DNA from: Gymnothorax reevesii
Lineage: Eukaryota > Chordata > Actinopteri > Anguilliformes > Muraenidae
Direction of reading: 5' to 3'
NCBI GenBank assembly: GCA_029721435.1
Contig: CM056574.1
Coordinates: 32,240,501-32,304,500, forward strand
DNA length: 64,000 nt
Part shown: positions 24,177 through 37,500 of the stretch, in pieces
Layout: each line of letters starts with the position of its first letter
How positions within the stretch are numbered: position 1 is the stretch's first letter
Translations under genes and position numbers: made by a program
The notes under the pieces: model-generated
The model's database searches: none
The model's input: the letters and a program-made list of their open reading frames with translations, nothing else
What the model was told of the DNA's origin: nothing

Positions 24177-27100
24177 CATATGATCAAGGCATGCTGTGTC
24201 TATTGTTTAGTGAACAATGGCTGTGTTCATTCCCGGCATGTGCACACAGTGGGGCCATCCAGAGCCCAGCACCTGCCTGATTGCTTTCCTGGGAGAAGTG
24301 TCCTTATGCTGGCCCTTTTTCCTCTATATCCATTTGTTCTCACTTTTAAAGCTTGGGGTTGCTTGTTGATTACATTCTTATTTGATTTTAACTTGAAAGT
24401 CCGTTATTATATCACCAGGTGCATTGCCAATTAGCCATTGCAAGCCGTTTCAAAATCTGTCCCTTCTTGACATCACATGGGGAAGTCACCCCCCTGATCG
24501 ACTTTAGCCAATGAGTTACTTAGTTGCTTCATTGTTCTGGTTGGTCAATCACCTTTGTGATGTCAGAAAGGACATATTTTGAAATGGCTTATAATGGATA
24601 ATTGACTGTGCTCCTTGTGACATAATCGGCGATCTATAAACGGGACCTATTATGCTGATCCTTCTTTTAATACATATTAGTAATGTTATGATGATGATAA
24701 TGATATCTTTATTAAACGTGTTATGCACACAGAGGTGCCCAACCCTCACTGGTTTATATTAAATGGTTACAGTGGTCGCCGTCGCATTTACTCATATATC
24801 ACATACAAAATTCAAATATCATGATTATAAATGCATAGAAATGTCATAAAAACAAATGATATCATATCACAAATGCCAAAACATCTGACTTTGGCAAGGC
24901 AAACATTAGACTTTATCTACGTGAAGTGGATCCGAACAAAACACTCTGTCTTATATCCCAAGCCTTGCACATAAAATTTACGATGAAGAAGGCCGCTTTA
25001 CTAGAACACATTTCCCATTTATCATGGTTGTCCTTTTCAAAGAAATCACCGTAGACTGAGACCATTTCCTGAAAAATGTATCTCTGATTTCTTCATACCC
25101 TGGACAGTAAAACAAAAAGTGAACCTAATCTTCAACTTGGTCTAAATTACAAACCAAACAAATCCTTTCCTCCTCTGGGGTGGCATTAAACCTACCTGTT
25201 TCAATTGCTAGTGGTAGGGTTCCTGAACGTAACTGAGCTCACAGAGATCTTTGTTTCCTAGTTAAATTATATTTCACATATGATTCTACATAGTAGCCTT
25301 TCTTAATAAGGCGATAAATTCTCAGTTTTGGTTTATGCCAGATATCAACTGACCATTTCTCTTTAAACGCTAGAAACAAAACACTTGTGATTTCTTCAAT
25401 ATTACAGACTAATTTGCTCTGAAAAATATAAAATAATGAATTCCTAAAAAATAAAGATTTCATATCATTAGCCCAAGGGTGGCCATGCAAAATATCCCTT
25501 TTAAAGATCTTTTTGGTGATTCTCTGATCAGACATCCTGACCAGTCTATTCCACAGTAGTAATATTTGCCTTTTATGTCTGATATCTGGAGGTTCCCACC
25601 CCTTATCCCCACTGATGGCTAAAACGGAGGTGAACTTATGAACTCCCAAAAAGGAATGAATAGCTCTGTGATGTTATGCATTGCAGTTGGCATATTCACG
25701 GAAACCCCAAACACCTGAAGCATAGTCAGACACAGGACGCACGCATGCATTATAAAGTTAAGTATAGGTATGGTATCCCATATTACCACAATATTTAACC
25801 TTATTCAGTACAGATCCCAGGGCTCTGCCTGCTGACTGAGCCAGAACACTGACTGCATCTTTAAATGTCATGTGCTCGTCCAGAGTCAGACCTAGATATC
25901 TATACTGATCGGTGTATGACAATGCTTCTGAGCCAAAGTTAAAAACAAATGAACTCCTTTTCTTTGATTTTGGTCTGAAGTGTCTTGTCCCGATTTACCA
26001 CCAATCTCCATTTCCAGTACTATTCTGCAACAACATCCACCATAATTGGAAAATCCGCTTCCTGTTCGGCCAGTAACACTTCATCATCAGCATATAATAA
26101 CGTGCCCGCAATCTGGTCATCAATTTGAACTCCAAAGCTGGCAGATTTAATTTGAAGGGCTAAATCAGGGGTGTCAAACTGACCCGTAAAAGGGCCAAGA
26201 GGCTACAGATTTTCACTCCAACAATGCAGAAGCTCACCTGATACAGTTGTGCAGGCCTAGGTCAGTTGATTAAATCAGGGGTTTCAACTGTGCTTCTGCT
26301 TGGTAGGATTGAAATCCTGCCGCCTCTTGGCCCTTTTACGGGTCAGTTTGACACCCCTGGGCTAAATCATTAATGAAAATAGAAAACAAAGTCAGAGACA
26401 AAGCATCCCCTTGTTTCATCCCAAATATTTGGGGAACCAGCCTGTTAAATAGTTCTTTAAATAGTTCCAGAACACAAGCAACAGGTGCTTTATAAAGAGA
26501 CTTTAAGGCACAATAAAATTTTCCATTGACATCAGAGTTTAACAACCTATATTGTAGCAGATCCCAATTTACCCAGTCAAACGCCTTCTTGAAATCAGCA
26601 AAACAAACAAAAGTAGACTCCTTTTCTATAATTCTTGCCCGAACAATGGAGGTGACTGCATAAATATGATCAATACATACTCTGGATTTCCGAAATCCAT
26701 TCTGTTCATCGACAAGCAAACCTGTCCTCTCAAGATGATCAACCAGTCTACAATTTAAAACAGAGGAGTACAATTTATAAACACAGCTAATCAGGCTAAT
26801 GCCCCTGCAGCTGAGTGGAAACTTGGGATCATTTTTTTGAAGATTTAGGGATTGGTTTGATGATGCCCCTATCCCACTGAGATGGAGCAATGCCACCATC
26901 AAAACAACACTGAAGTAACTGAAATAAACCATTAAATAACTTGGGCTCCTTTATCACCTCACTAAATATTTCATCAAATCCACAGGCTTTTTTGTGTTTA
27001 CATTTGTGTATTGCTTTTCTAACTTAATCTATAGAGATATTAGCATTCAAAAGTACATTACAATTATCAATGTTCGTATTAATTTCCAATTCCATTACCT

Positions 27101-30100
27101 CTTTCAAATGAATTATTTCACTCAGGAATACATCATCAAAAGGGCTGTTGCAGCCAGTAAATAAATTGGCAAAATCTTTTTCCCACTTCTGTAATACAAC
27201 CTCGAGAACAGCGCTACATTCACCGTTCTCCAGTCTCACCTCCATGGGTGTTTCTTTAGATTTTCTGGGACCTAATCTATTAATCTCATTCCAAAACACT
27301 TGAGGATTATGAGTTTGTAATTTATCAATATGCAGCAAAAGACCTCTATTAAATGTACGTTTTGCAGGACGCAGTGTCCTGTCAAATTTACTTTGATTTT
27401 TCTTAAATACTAATCTGTACCCTTCCTTTAAATTTTTATCCTTGCATCTTAAATACTGTTTTTCTGATGTCCTTAAATTTTTCCATAAAGCCTGAAGATC
27501 TTGATCCCAGTAAGGTTTGTATAGATTCCTAGATCCCTTATGCCTATTACTTTTCTTAGCTACACACTCATTTAAAGCCATATGTACACATTTACACAAC
27601 CTATCATCATCTAAAGGCTTTGACTAGTCTTAATAGAGCTTACTTGTTCAATAAGGCCTGATATTATTATGTATAACTGTCTGTTATAATGTTGGTTGTC
27701 CATACTCAACCTCTGAGAAGTTTCTAAACATAAGATACAAAGGTTTTGCCATAATCCAAGAACGTGATTTCGTGAACATGATTTCCTCTCTGAACAGCTC
27801 CTCCCGAGATCTTCGCGAGATCTGGACAAAACCTGACGTCAGGTTGTGCCGTCCAATTAGTACAAACCTATCCAGAGCCAATCTCGGCGCTGGACCTGCC
27901 AACACCAGAAACTATTCTAGCAGGCACTAACAACGGCAGATCATACTATGCCTTAGTAGCGTCTACACTTTTGGAAATACAAAAGAAGAACCGCAGATCA
28001 TTTGAGGTGCAGTTTTGTCAGTATCTCTCCCAAAGCTGCTTGTCCGTTCAGTTTTGGACACAAAGAACAACACTTACTTCTCTTCCAAAAGACGATGCCA
28101 CCAGAAATCAGTGGGTAGCTTTTTTTGTTTGCTGGCAGCAAACAGCCACGGCCAAAGGGAATGTTAGCTGCTTGTGCTTAGCATTTCACCAAAGACAGCT
28201 TTGTCAATAAAGGATAATTCAACACAGGATAAGTGTTTCAGTTGCCTCTCAAACCTGAAGCAGCTGCATCGATCACGCACTCGGAGCCACAAGCTGTAAG
28301 TAACGATATAGCAGCAAATAATGGACGTGATGCTAACGTGTTACGCTAGCTAGCAGGACCGCTAGCGAGACTTAGCACTAACAACTGGCCTCAAATGCAG
28401 GCTTTGTTATATATCTGAAGATAAAGCCTGTATTGGTCGCGACTGTCCGTGACTCACAGACGCAGAAGCTGTAAGTTGCTTTTACTGCATTAGCCAACCT
28501 GACGTGGTAGCCAGTTGATTATGGCTGTAGCATTGCGGCTAATGTAGCCAGTTACTGTTGCTAATGTTTGTGTCCTAAATATGCAAGAGTAATATGATAC
28601 TTCTATAATGCCTTAGCAAGCTCCCTGATGCTACCGGTGAAAGCAACAGGGAAACACACAGGCTATAACGTGTCCGGTATAACAAACAATTTCTCAGCAT
28701 TGCCGATTGAATATTAAATCAGCAATTGAATATTAAATTCTTTGCTGTAAAAGTTATCAATTCGCTTGCTCCACATAAGCAAAGGTTCACGCAAACGGAA
28801 CTTACGGTCTGTAAAACCTGTATTATGTTCATGACATAACCGGAGCTCTATCTAGCTCTCGCATGCTATCCATAATGCGGCCATTTTCTGCAAGGAAAAG
28901 CTGGTTATTCCGACGCAATAAGTAAACCATTACCACAGGCAATTTCCGGAAAGGCCGTTTAGCCTGGAGCTTTCGCCCCTCTGTCATATACCAGCGCAGA
29001 AGCTGTTCGTTTCTCCACACTAACGACACACCAAAGTTAAGTACACGAACCAGCAGGTCCTAATTCACACCGAAGCAGTCCATAAGCTGTTGGTGCACTT
29101 TCAGCTGCTCCTCACTGTCCTTGTTTCCCTCTTAACTCAGACGCACCGGATTTCTATGGTCTCTGGTCTACACTTGGGTATGTCGACCTGTTCTACAAAT
29201 GTGTCTATATGGAGTGGATTCTAGCTTTCCCTTCATCCTAGCTATAGAGTAGAAAAACAGCTGTACTCACCACTGTTGCCGTAGCTAACTGTAGCCGATA
29301 GCAAGTTCGAGCTGCCAGACTTTCGCACTGCGTCCTCGCTGTTTATTAGAACAAGTTCATTTCAATATATCTATATTCAAGTATAGCCTCAGATTTCGGA
29401 ATTTCCCAGCCAGTTCTTTATCAGATGGCAGCCGTATCTCACTTTTCACTCTGGGGAGGAGGACCTGGAAAACTGTGTTCTGCACCCTCATCCCACTCAA
29501 CTCCGCCCTCCACAGAGCTGGCCAGTCAGAAGAAAGTGGGCACACAGGGAGTGGGGGCCATAGCAGAAGAGCCACCCCAATGAGGCGTTTCAGGCAGAGA
29601 CTACAATGGACTACAAATGGGTTTTTTTGAGGATGGCAGTATAATAAGGACCCTGTTTTGGGCTTAGAACGATCAGGAGTACTCAAGGGGAGTCCAAGAT
29701 CAAAATATGACCTTGTAAATATAGCAAAATAGGTCCCCTTTAACAAAAGGCCCCTAAGGTTATTTATTTATATTTTTAACCGTATATAGCGGGGCTCAAT
29801 AATAGCTTGCATTTTTTCAGATGTTGATTGTAGTGTTATTGATTATGTGGTTGTGCGCTGCAGAAATACTCAAAGCATTTTCGGCAAAAATAACATCTTT
29901 TATATGAGTGTTTAGTGTTGCACCAATTTGATACATTTAAATGTTAATGTTAAAAAAAATAATCGTGGGGGGAATGATTTCCCCCCGTTCCACATTACCT
30001 GAAGATTTTAAATTGCACGCATTTCTTGCTTGCTCAATTTTTCTTTATTTTTTCTCTCCAACTCAAACCAAAACATAATTACGACTGGTTTTGCCTGTGG

Positions 30101-31466
30101 TGGCATGTTGGGGTGTTAAGTGTTGAAATTGGCTTACTCTATGAGAGGTGTGATGAACAAATTTGAAGACTCCTCTTTTGCTCTGAAGAATAATGTACAT
30201 ACGTCATTGTGATACACTGTCTACATCAAAGTAATCTGCTCCAGCTGATCCTCACATTCCTGTCATTTCGGAAGCTGTGCTGGCCGTCGCCAGCTGTTAT
30301 GTAAGCAAGCTCTGCTTTTACTTAATCATGCATGGTCTGAATTTCGTCATACCTCTTTCCTTTCAACTTACTTTTGAATTGTATGGACAGTATGATAACC
30401 ACAGTCACTTTCGTAAAAGCTACCGCAGTCAGAGACATTTTACATTGTTCATTCTTACAAATTGTCCAATTGAGGTCACCTGAAGAGCGTACCTGTATGC
30501 TTTATCATTGTTTCCCGTCTGCATTGGCGTTAGCATCGGCGTCGGCGTTAATGTCATGCTTTCTTGAGCAGATTAGATCACCGCAACCGCTGGGCACAAA
30601 AGCTTCATACTTTCAGCATGTGTTAATACTGATTTCTAGTTGTGTATCCTCCATGTTAGGTTCAGCTGGGTCTAAGGACTCGGGATAAATCCACCCACTT
30701 TGGTGAAACCTTCTCCATCTTCAATCTTTGTTTTGCTTTGTGTAGACCGTTACATTTTGGAGAAATGCATAGCTACCTTGGAGCTGTTAAAGTAAAGGTT
30801 AATTAGTCACTTTGGGGAAGTCAAAATCACTCTGTACAGTTAATTGTGCAAAATCATTGAAAAAAAAAAGTTAAAAGGTACCCCACTGATTTGTTACATA
30901 ACACAAATTACTTCCATACTTCTGTCTACCCTGCTCCACTTATACCCTCAAAAGGAAAGGCAAGCTCAAATGGATGTCCAAAGAAATGCTGGTTGTTATT
31001 AAATGTAGGAAATTACATCATCTTAGTGTTCTCTCCACTGAAGCAGGATGTTGATCTGCGTATAAAGGCTGCTGAAAAAGCAGATTATAGTCCACAAAAA
31101 ATACATAGGTTTTTCCCTCATTGTAGCTGGTGTTTCTACTTCTGCTCGGCAGGAAACTATCTCACTATCTGTGATTCATAGTCCCTTATGACCTGCAGCT
31201 GAGGCTCAGTGCAAACTCTCTAAATCCTCCCTGATGTTTTGTGTTTGAGTTAATGTATGTTAAACTCACTGAAAGATTCAGCTATTTTATCATCTTCTGC
31301 AGGCATGTTTAAACTCTAAATAATACAAATATGATCCCTGGTATAACTTCAACCTTTTACAGCAGGGATGGTCGCTGCGATTGTGGGCGATGCAAAATAT
31401 TGGCTCGGGCGCACTGCAGTGAGCCAAAATGGCTCCCATGCATCACTATTGTGGGGACCTACGCAT

Positions 31467-31510
<44 letters not shown>

Positions 31511-34500
31511 TATTCAAGGGGCACTCGACATGCAGTTGATTTAAGTGTTGGAAAGGTATAAACCATTGCACACATTGATTTTTCCCTCCTGTCCAATCAG
31601 ATCACCTTAAAGACTAATGATATTGACCTGGCGGGGGACCTTATCCAATCGCTAGCTTCCTTCTTGGCTATTGATGACTTGCAGTCTGAGTCTGACTTCC
31701 CAGCCTATTTTGAAGAGGTCCGGGCCACTCTGACTGAGGTGGGTTTGACTTCAAGTTCTATCTGTGGTTTTTCTAAATATATTACCATTGAAAAACTAAT
31801 TCTTCTTCTGCCTTTGGTTTGAATTCAGTGAAAATTGGCCATACTTATACCTGGACTGTCTGAAAGACTGGACTTAAGAAAAAGTATTGTGGGCTGATAT
31901 TCATGTCAGGGTATTAGAATCACGGATGCAGGGGTTTATGTGAAGAAAAAATTCAAACCCTGCCCCACGCCGGAACAGGGTAAATAACTTTGTGCAAAGA
32001 ACCGAAAAAGACAAATTAGAAACTCAACTCAAAAGAAAAAAACCTTGGGTAGAAGAAGGTGAAGATTCAAACCTGAAAGCACAATATTCAATGGCAATGT
32101 ATTTTTCCAGACACTGAGATGAAATTGCTTGTAATTTACATGCAATGTTTTTGATTTCATTTCCATACATGCTTTCTGCTTTGTTATACGTCATGTTCAT
32201 TTTAAACTTCTTTATTTTCAGTTAAATTTATTTTTTTGAAGTCACAAAACCTAATCTGGTTCTGTAAATTACCACCTAACAATTGAGACTTTACTAAAAC
32301 CACCGAATTTGCTAAAGAAAATGGCGAGCCTAGTTGGGCTGAACAGCCTGTTCTTTCCACTTATGTTATGTTATGTTATGTTATGTTAAATCAAGAATTT
32401 TTCCTTGAAACTTACATATTTCCTCATTATTATTATTATTATTATTCCCTCAGTATGTAATAATGGGGGATGTAGCTATAAGCATGTTTGTGCATCCTTA
32501 ATTTTGTCTGTAATCATTTTCGTTTCTAGACCATCACTCAAGTACCGTTCAATATTTTTTTCATGAAACTTTACACAAACTACTTGCATGTAATGGATCG
32601 GTATCTCTTGGAATTTTTTGCATTTTATTTTGGAATTTTTATGCATTTATATATCAATTGACCACAAGGTGGTGCTATAGCAACAGACTTTATGTTTTGG
32701 CTTAAACCTCTGAACTGAATGTCTCAGAAACAAAATTCTTTTTTTTTCTCAATTTTGTGGGTCCACACAAATCCATCCATAGATGTCTCACCCATTTACA
32801 TATGTGTACATTTTCTAACTTTCTGATTTTCTTTAAACCTTAAAACTCTGTCTCCTGCACTGTGAAACCAATTCGCAGGAAATTTTGTGCTCAACATCTT
32901 TAGATGAAGATCGATTAATGCAGCACAAATTTGCTCGGTTCAAAGATGTAGCTGCAGTAAGGCAATGAATATTGTGTATGTGGCCTCTATTAGTAAATGA
33001 GCTTTAACTCCTGAAAGCAATGTCCAATCATCACCAAACTTTAGATCCCTCATCAACTGGCCATTAGGCTCCAGCCTTCCGAATTTGGTGTAAATCTATC
33101 CATAGGTAGCGCTGTAGCAAACAAATTTTCATGACTCCGGAATTCGATTACCCAGTTAGCTTAAAATTTGGCATGCTTCATGTTTACGAAGGGTCAAGTA
33201 GTTATTTAGAAGTACAAAGTTATTTTTTTCCAACAAGATGGCTGCCATCAGCCAATCACATTTCACCATCTCCTCTACTCTCGGAGCTGTTATGTATCAT
33301 CATGAAACATTGCAAGATTATTTAGGATGACTGAACAACCAAATAACCATTTGCTGGAGTACTTTCTTTAGAAATTTTTCAAATTTCAAATTTTGCAGGG
33401 GTTGCAGGGATATGCCATCTCCTGATGGCTTTTGCATTCTTAAAGGCAACAAAAAACAATTATGGGCTGCAGTTAACGATGTTGTCAATGCATTTTCTTT
33501 AATGCATCAGGGAGCTTGCTAAGGCATTATAGAAGTATCATATTACTCTTGCATATTTAGGACCCAAACATTAGCAACAGTAACTGGCTACATTAGCCGC
33601 AATGCTACAGCCATAAATCTCCCTACGCTCTTATTGCCAGGTGGACGAGTTTCACTCAGTCCATCAGAAGCTGACCGCAACCATGGCTGACCACTCCAAC
33701 CACATCCGCAACATGCTTGTGCAAGCAGAGGATGCACGACTGATGGGAGACTTGTGAGTGACCTCTGGCCCCTTTGACCCGACATCCCTTTCTCATAGTC
33801 ATAACTTTTGAAGACAATAATTTTACATTCCAAGCCAACCAGACTTTCTCTAGCGAAGTATTTGGGCAGGTAGATAACAAGGTATTATAGTGATCTACTC
33901 ATCACCTCACACCAAGGCTGTAACTACTTTTCTAGCATTGGGGGGGACAAAATGTCTGGAAATTTTTGAACATTGCAAATCGAAATGCAGCAATCTCGTG
34001 CAATCTGAATATCTAGCACCTCACTAAAATTTAAGACCTTATTAGGCCTTAAACAAAGATCAAACAAATCATCTGTGGCAGCTAGTTGACGTTCGTTGGC
34101 CCGCAACTTGAGTGTGCAGTTAGTGTGGCAATCAGTTTGCTAGTAGCGTCAGTTAGTCGACGGCCTCTCTATATTTCAACGGTAAAACACATCATCAAAT
34201 AATCGATATCAACGTTAACGTGGATGTTTGTGGAAATTTGAAAGACACTATCAACAGATTCATAACGTTAGATACCTTTTCTCCTGTTGTACACGACACG
34301 TAATGTTTCGTTGTCCTGTCCAGAAAAGCTTGCACTGTGACGGTCGGTTAACATTAGACCTTTTCTTTGATGATGAAAAAGAATCGAGTGACGAAAACGT
34401 GAGTGCACGGACGAATTCCCATTCGCTGTGGGGCTGCAGAAATGTGTTTAGCGAACGGAGCATGTACTTCAGTAAAACTGTAAACAAGCAGATGTATGGT

Positions 34501-37500
34501 GTTTGGGGCATGCCTGAACATTGGGCGGCCTAGTCTCGCCCAAAGAAACAGAATGTACATTGGATATTGGTATACTTTGTTTCCTCATAAATTAGTTTTA
34601 CTAGTACAAATAAGAGACTGGACTGACAATGAATGACTTGACATATAACTCTTCTAGAGAAGTAAATCTTCACCAGTTTAGTTGTGTGATAAAATGATAT
34701 TTATCCCCTCTTTCCCTCTGCCTGGCCCATGCTAGGATGACCATGAAGAAGCGCTACATCGAGTTATATGACCTAAACAGGGACCTGATAAACGAATACA
34801 AGATCCGCTCCAACAATCACAGTGCACTGGTCAGCTGCCTCAAATCTGTCAACCAGGCCATCCAAAGAGCAGGGAGACTGCGAGGTAAGAGGGATGTTAG
34901 GGATGATGCCTTCACCTTTACAGTAAGATATGTCTTTGTAGCATATATCATACCCCATGTTTAAGCATATGAAAGTCTAGACTCAACACCATTAGGCCTT
35001 TACCATCTAAAATTAAAATTGATATAAAATTGCTCCTGCACCTTAAATGCAATATTCTCATTCCAAAAATCGATAAAAAAAAAAAGAAAAAAGGACTACT
35101 GGTGACTTGTGCTATTTTCCTAATAAACTGCTCTCTTGAGAATGGGTGGCAGGCACTGATGTTATGTTGATGAATGTTATCCTCTCTCCTTTGGCAAGCT
35201 TCTCCACAACCTTTTTAGAACCCACACATTGTTATGAATTGGTCTACGATATATTATAAAGGCTAATTTTGCATGCCTAATCAAATAAAATGTATACATT
35301 TCTATTGTTAGATTGAGATAACAAAGTCTTTGATAGGAATGCATGATTGTAGGAATCACAATAATCATCTGTTTTCTCTGTGGACAATGGGAGTGGCATG
35401 CTATTATACGTCCATTGTCACATTATGGTGTGGTGCTAACCGTCCGTCTGTTGTTTGTCAGTTGTCTGTAAAATATTCTTGTAAATGCCACTCGTCCTGG
35501 ATTTTTCTGGGGAATGTAGATCATTTCTAAATTGAAGTCACATAATTGTATGGGATGAAGGTGAGCATGTGGGTTTTTGAGGCCCCGTATTTTTTTAGCT
35601 GGAGGTATTTACCTTTCCAAAATCAACGTTGTAAATGGTACTAGTCCTAGACATCCTTGACTTCTGTATGGATTCTTGTATGATCCAATCAAATTCAAAT
35701 TTGCTGTGTGGGTAAATGAAGGTTCTTTTTCGAAAATAGACATGCTATGATTTTCGATATGGCCGCCACAGCAGCTGTCTTGAAGATGATTTCTTTGATT
35801 TCTGTTGATTTCAAGGACAATGGAAGATCCAATCAAATTTGGATTTGCGGTGTTTGTTGAGGGTGGGTTGAGGAGGGTTTCTTTCAAAAATGGGCTTGCT
35901 GCAGTTTTCAATATGGCTTTCACTGCAGCCATCATGAATTTAACTTTCGTCCATTTCAAGGAGAGCCAATGATTCAATCAAATTCCCCATAGTTGGGTAA
36001 GTTGTGGATGAGAAGAGGAATGTTCCTTTTGAAAATGGATGAGTCGCAATTTTTCATCAAGCTGAGTGTCTGTAAGCCAAGTAAAGAAGGATGTTGTCAA
36101 TGACTCTTGCACTGCCCACTCGGGAACTTGCGCTCTCAATCACTATACAGGTTTGTCAACTGCAGCGCCGGGCATACGCCACACCTTGTGTTTCTCTTCT
36201 ATAAACTTCTACAATGTTTTTACCAAGAATTATTCCCCCCTTTGATATCAAGTTCTTTCTGTATATGCAAGTAGTGTGTGGAGTACATTATGGATTCTTT
36301 CCAAGTTAAGGTTAAGTTATATGTTATCATGTATGTTATCATGTGGTGTACCATGGAAACATCAGTGGAGTTTGAAGTGTCAACAGATGAACAAGCAGGT
36401 TAAAGCAGTGGCATGCACTACGGAAATGTACTAGCAGAATGTGGCTTAAATTGATTACGCTGCAGTATTGCTTCCAGATGGATTTTCCATGGCTAAGAGT
36501 AAATGCTTAACAATATACAGTCATTATCTTTAAAATATCTGTTTATTGTATCTCCTCAACGAAGATAGTCGGGAGATACTAGGGTTTAGTTCCGGGGCCG
36601 CAGCCGCTGTGCCCGCAGAGATTTTCTGTTCTGGGCTCTGGAAGCGACAATTATTGCAGGATTTTTTTCTAATTTTGCACATGTGAAGATATTTATTTGA
36701 CAATACTCAAAGCCGATTTTCAGCAATTTTGGACGTCCAATATGGCTGCCTGCAACCATTTTGTCCGAAATTTGGAGATCGGGGAGATACACGACTCGGT
36801 CCCTGTGGCGACCGAGTTATCTAGTTTAGTTTTGATTCATTTTATGAATAAATGTGTGAAAATCAGAAGTGAAGACTTCTAGCAGTCATGTTAATTCAGC
36901 CTCAATGCAATTTGATGCTGTTGAACCTAAGTACTGAATCCTTCTGTTATATTTGGGCTCAGTTTACTGAATCCTTCAGTTATATTTGGGCTCAGTTTGA
37001 CCATATTCACTGTTCACTGTTTCTAAAAACGTGGTTGACTTACTTCTACCTGCTGGATTTTTTCCTTACTTCACTGGAGAAACATGAAATGTGCTCAAAA
37101 AAGATTCTTTTTTTGTTCTGTGCACATTGTATGCATTAGTGTTATTTGGGTCATTTGACCCCTGGATTTTTTATTGTGTAAAACCATCATTTTGATCTTG
37201 TTTTTATGGCGTTGCCTAATACTGAGGGAATTTGCGGATTAATTTCTCATTCATCTCACATTTAGTCTCACTTATTTAGCTATAATCATGTAAAATCAAT
37301 GATGATGTATAAGGGGAAGATGGGGATTTTGTGTTTTATTTGCTTGGCTATTAAAATAGTCAGTAGGAAGGCATAAAGGAGCTGAGAGAATAGTGGGTAA
37401 CACTTTCAGTTCCAAACATCTTATGTATGTAGTTTTACATTGTGGGGATCAAACTGACCTCAAACCAAAAAATGGCTAATTTAATTGAACACCATAGGAA

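Noticed and set aside
29357..29746. 129-codon minus ORF in bbs2 intron 13 as a gene
   Set aside because: No domain was recognised and it ends in a typical fish repeat terminus; better explained as repeat sequence.
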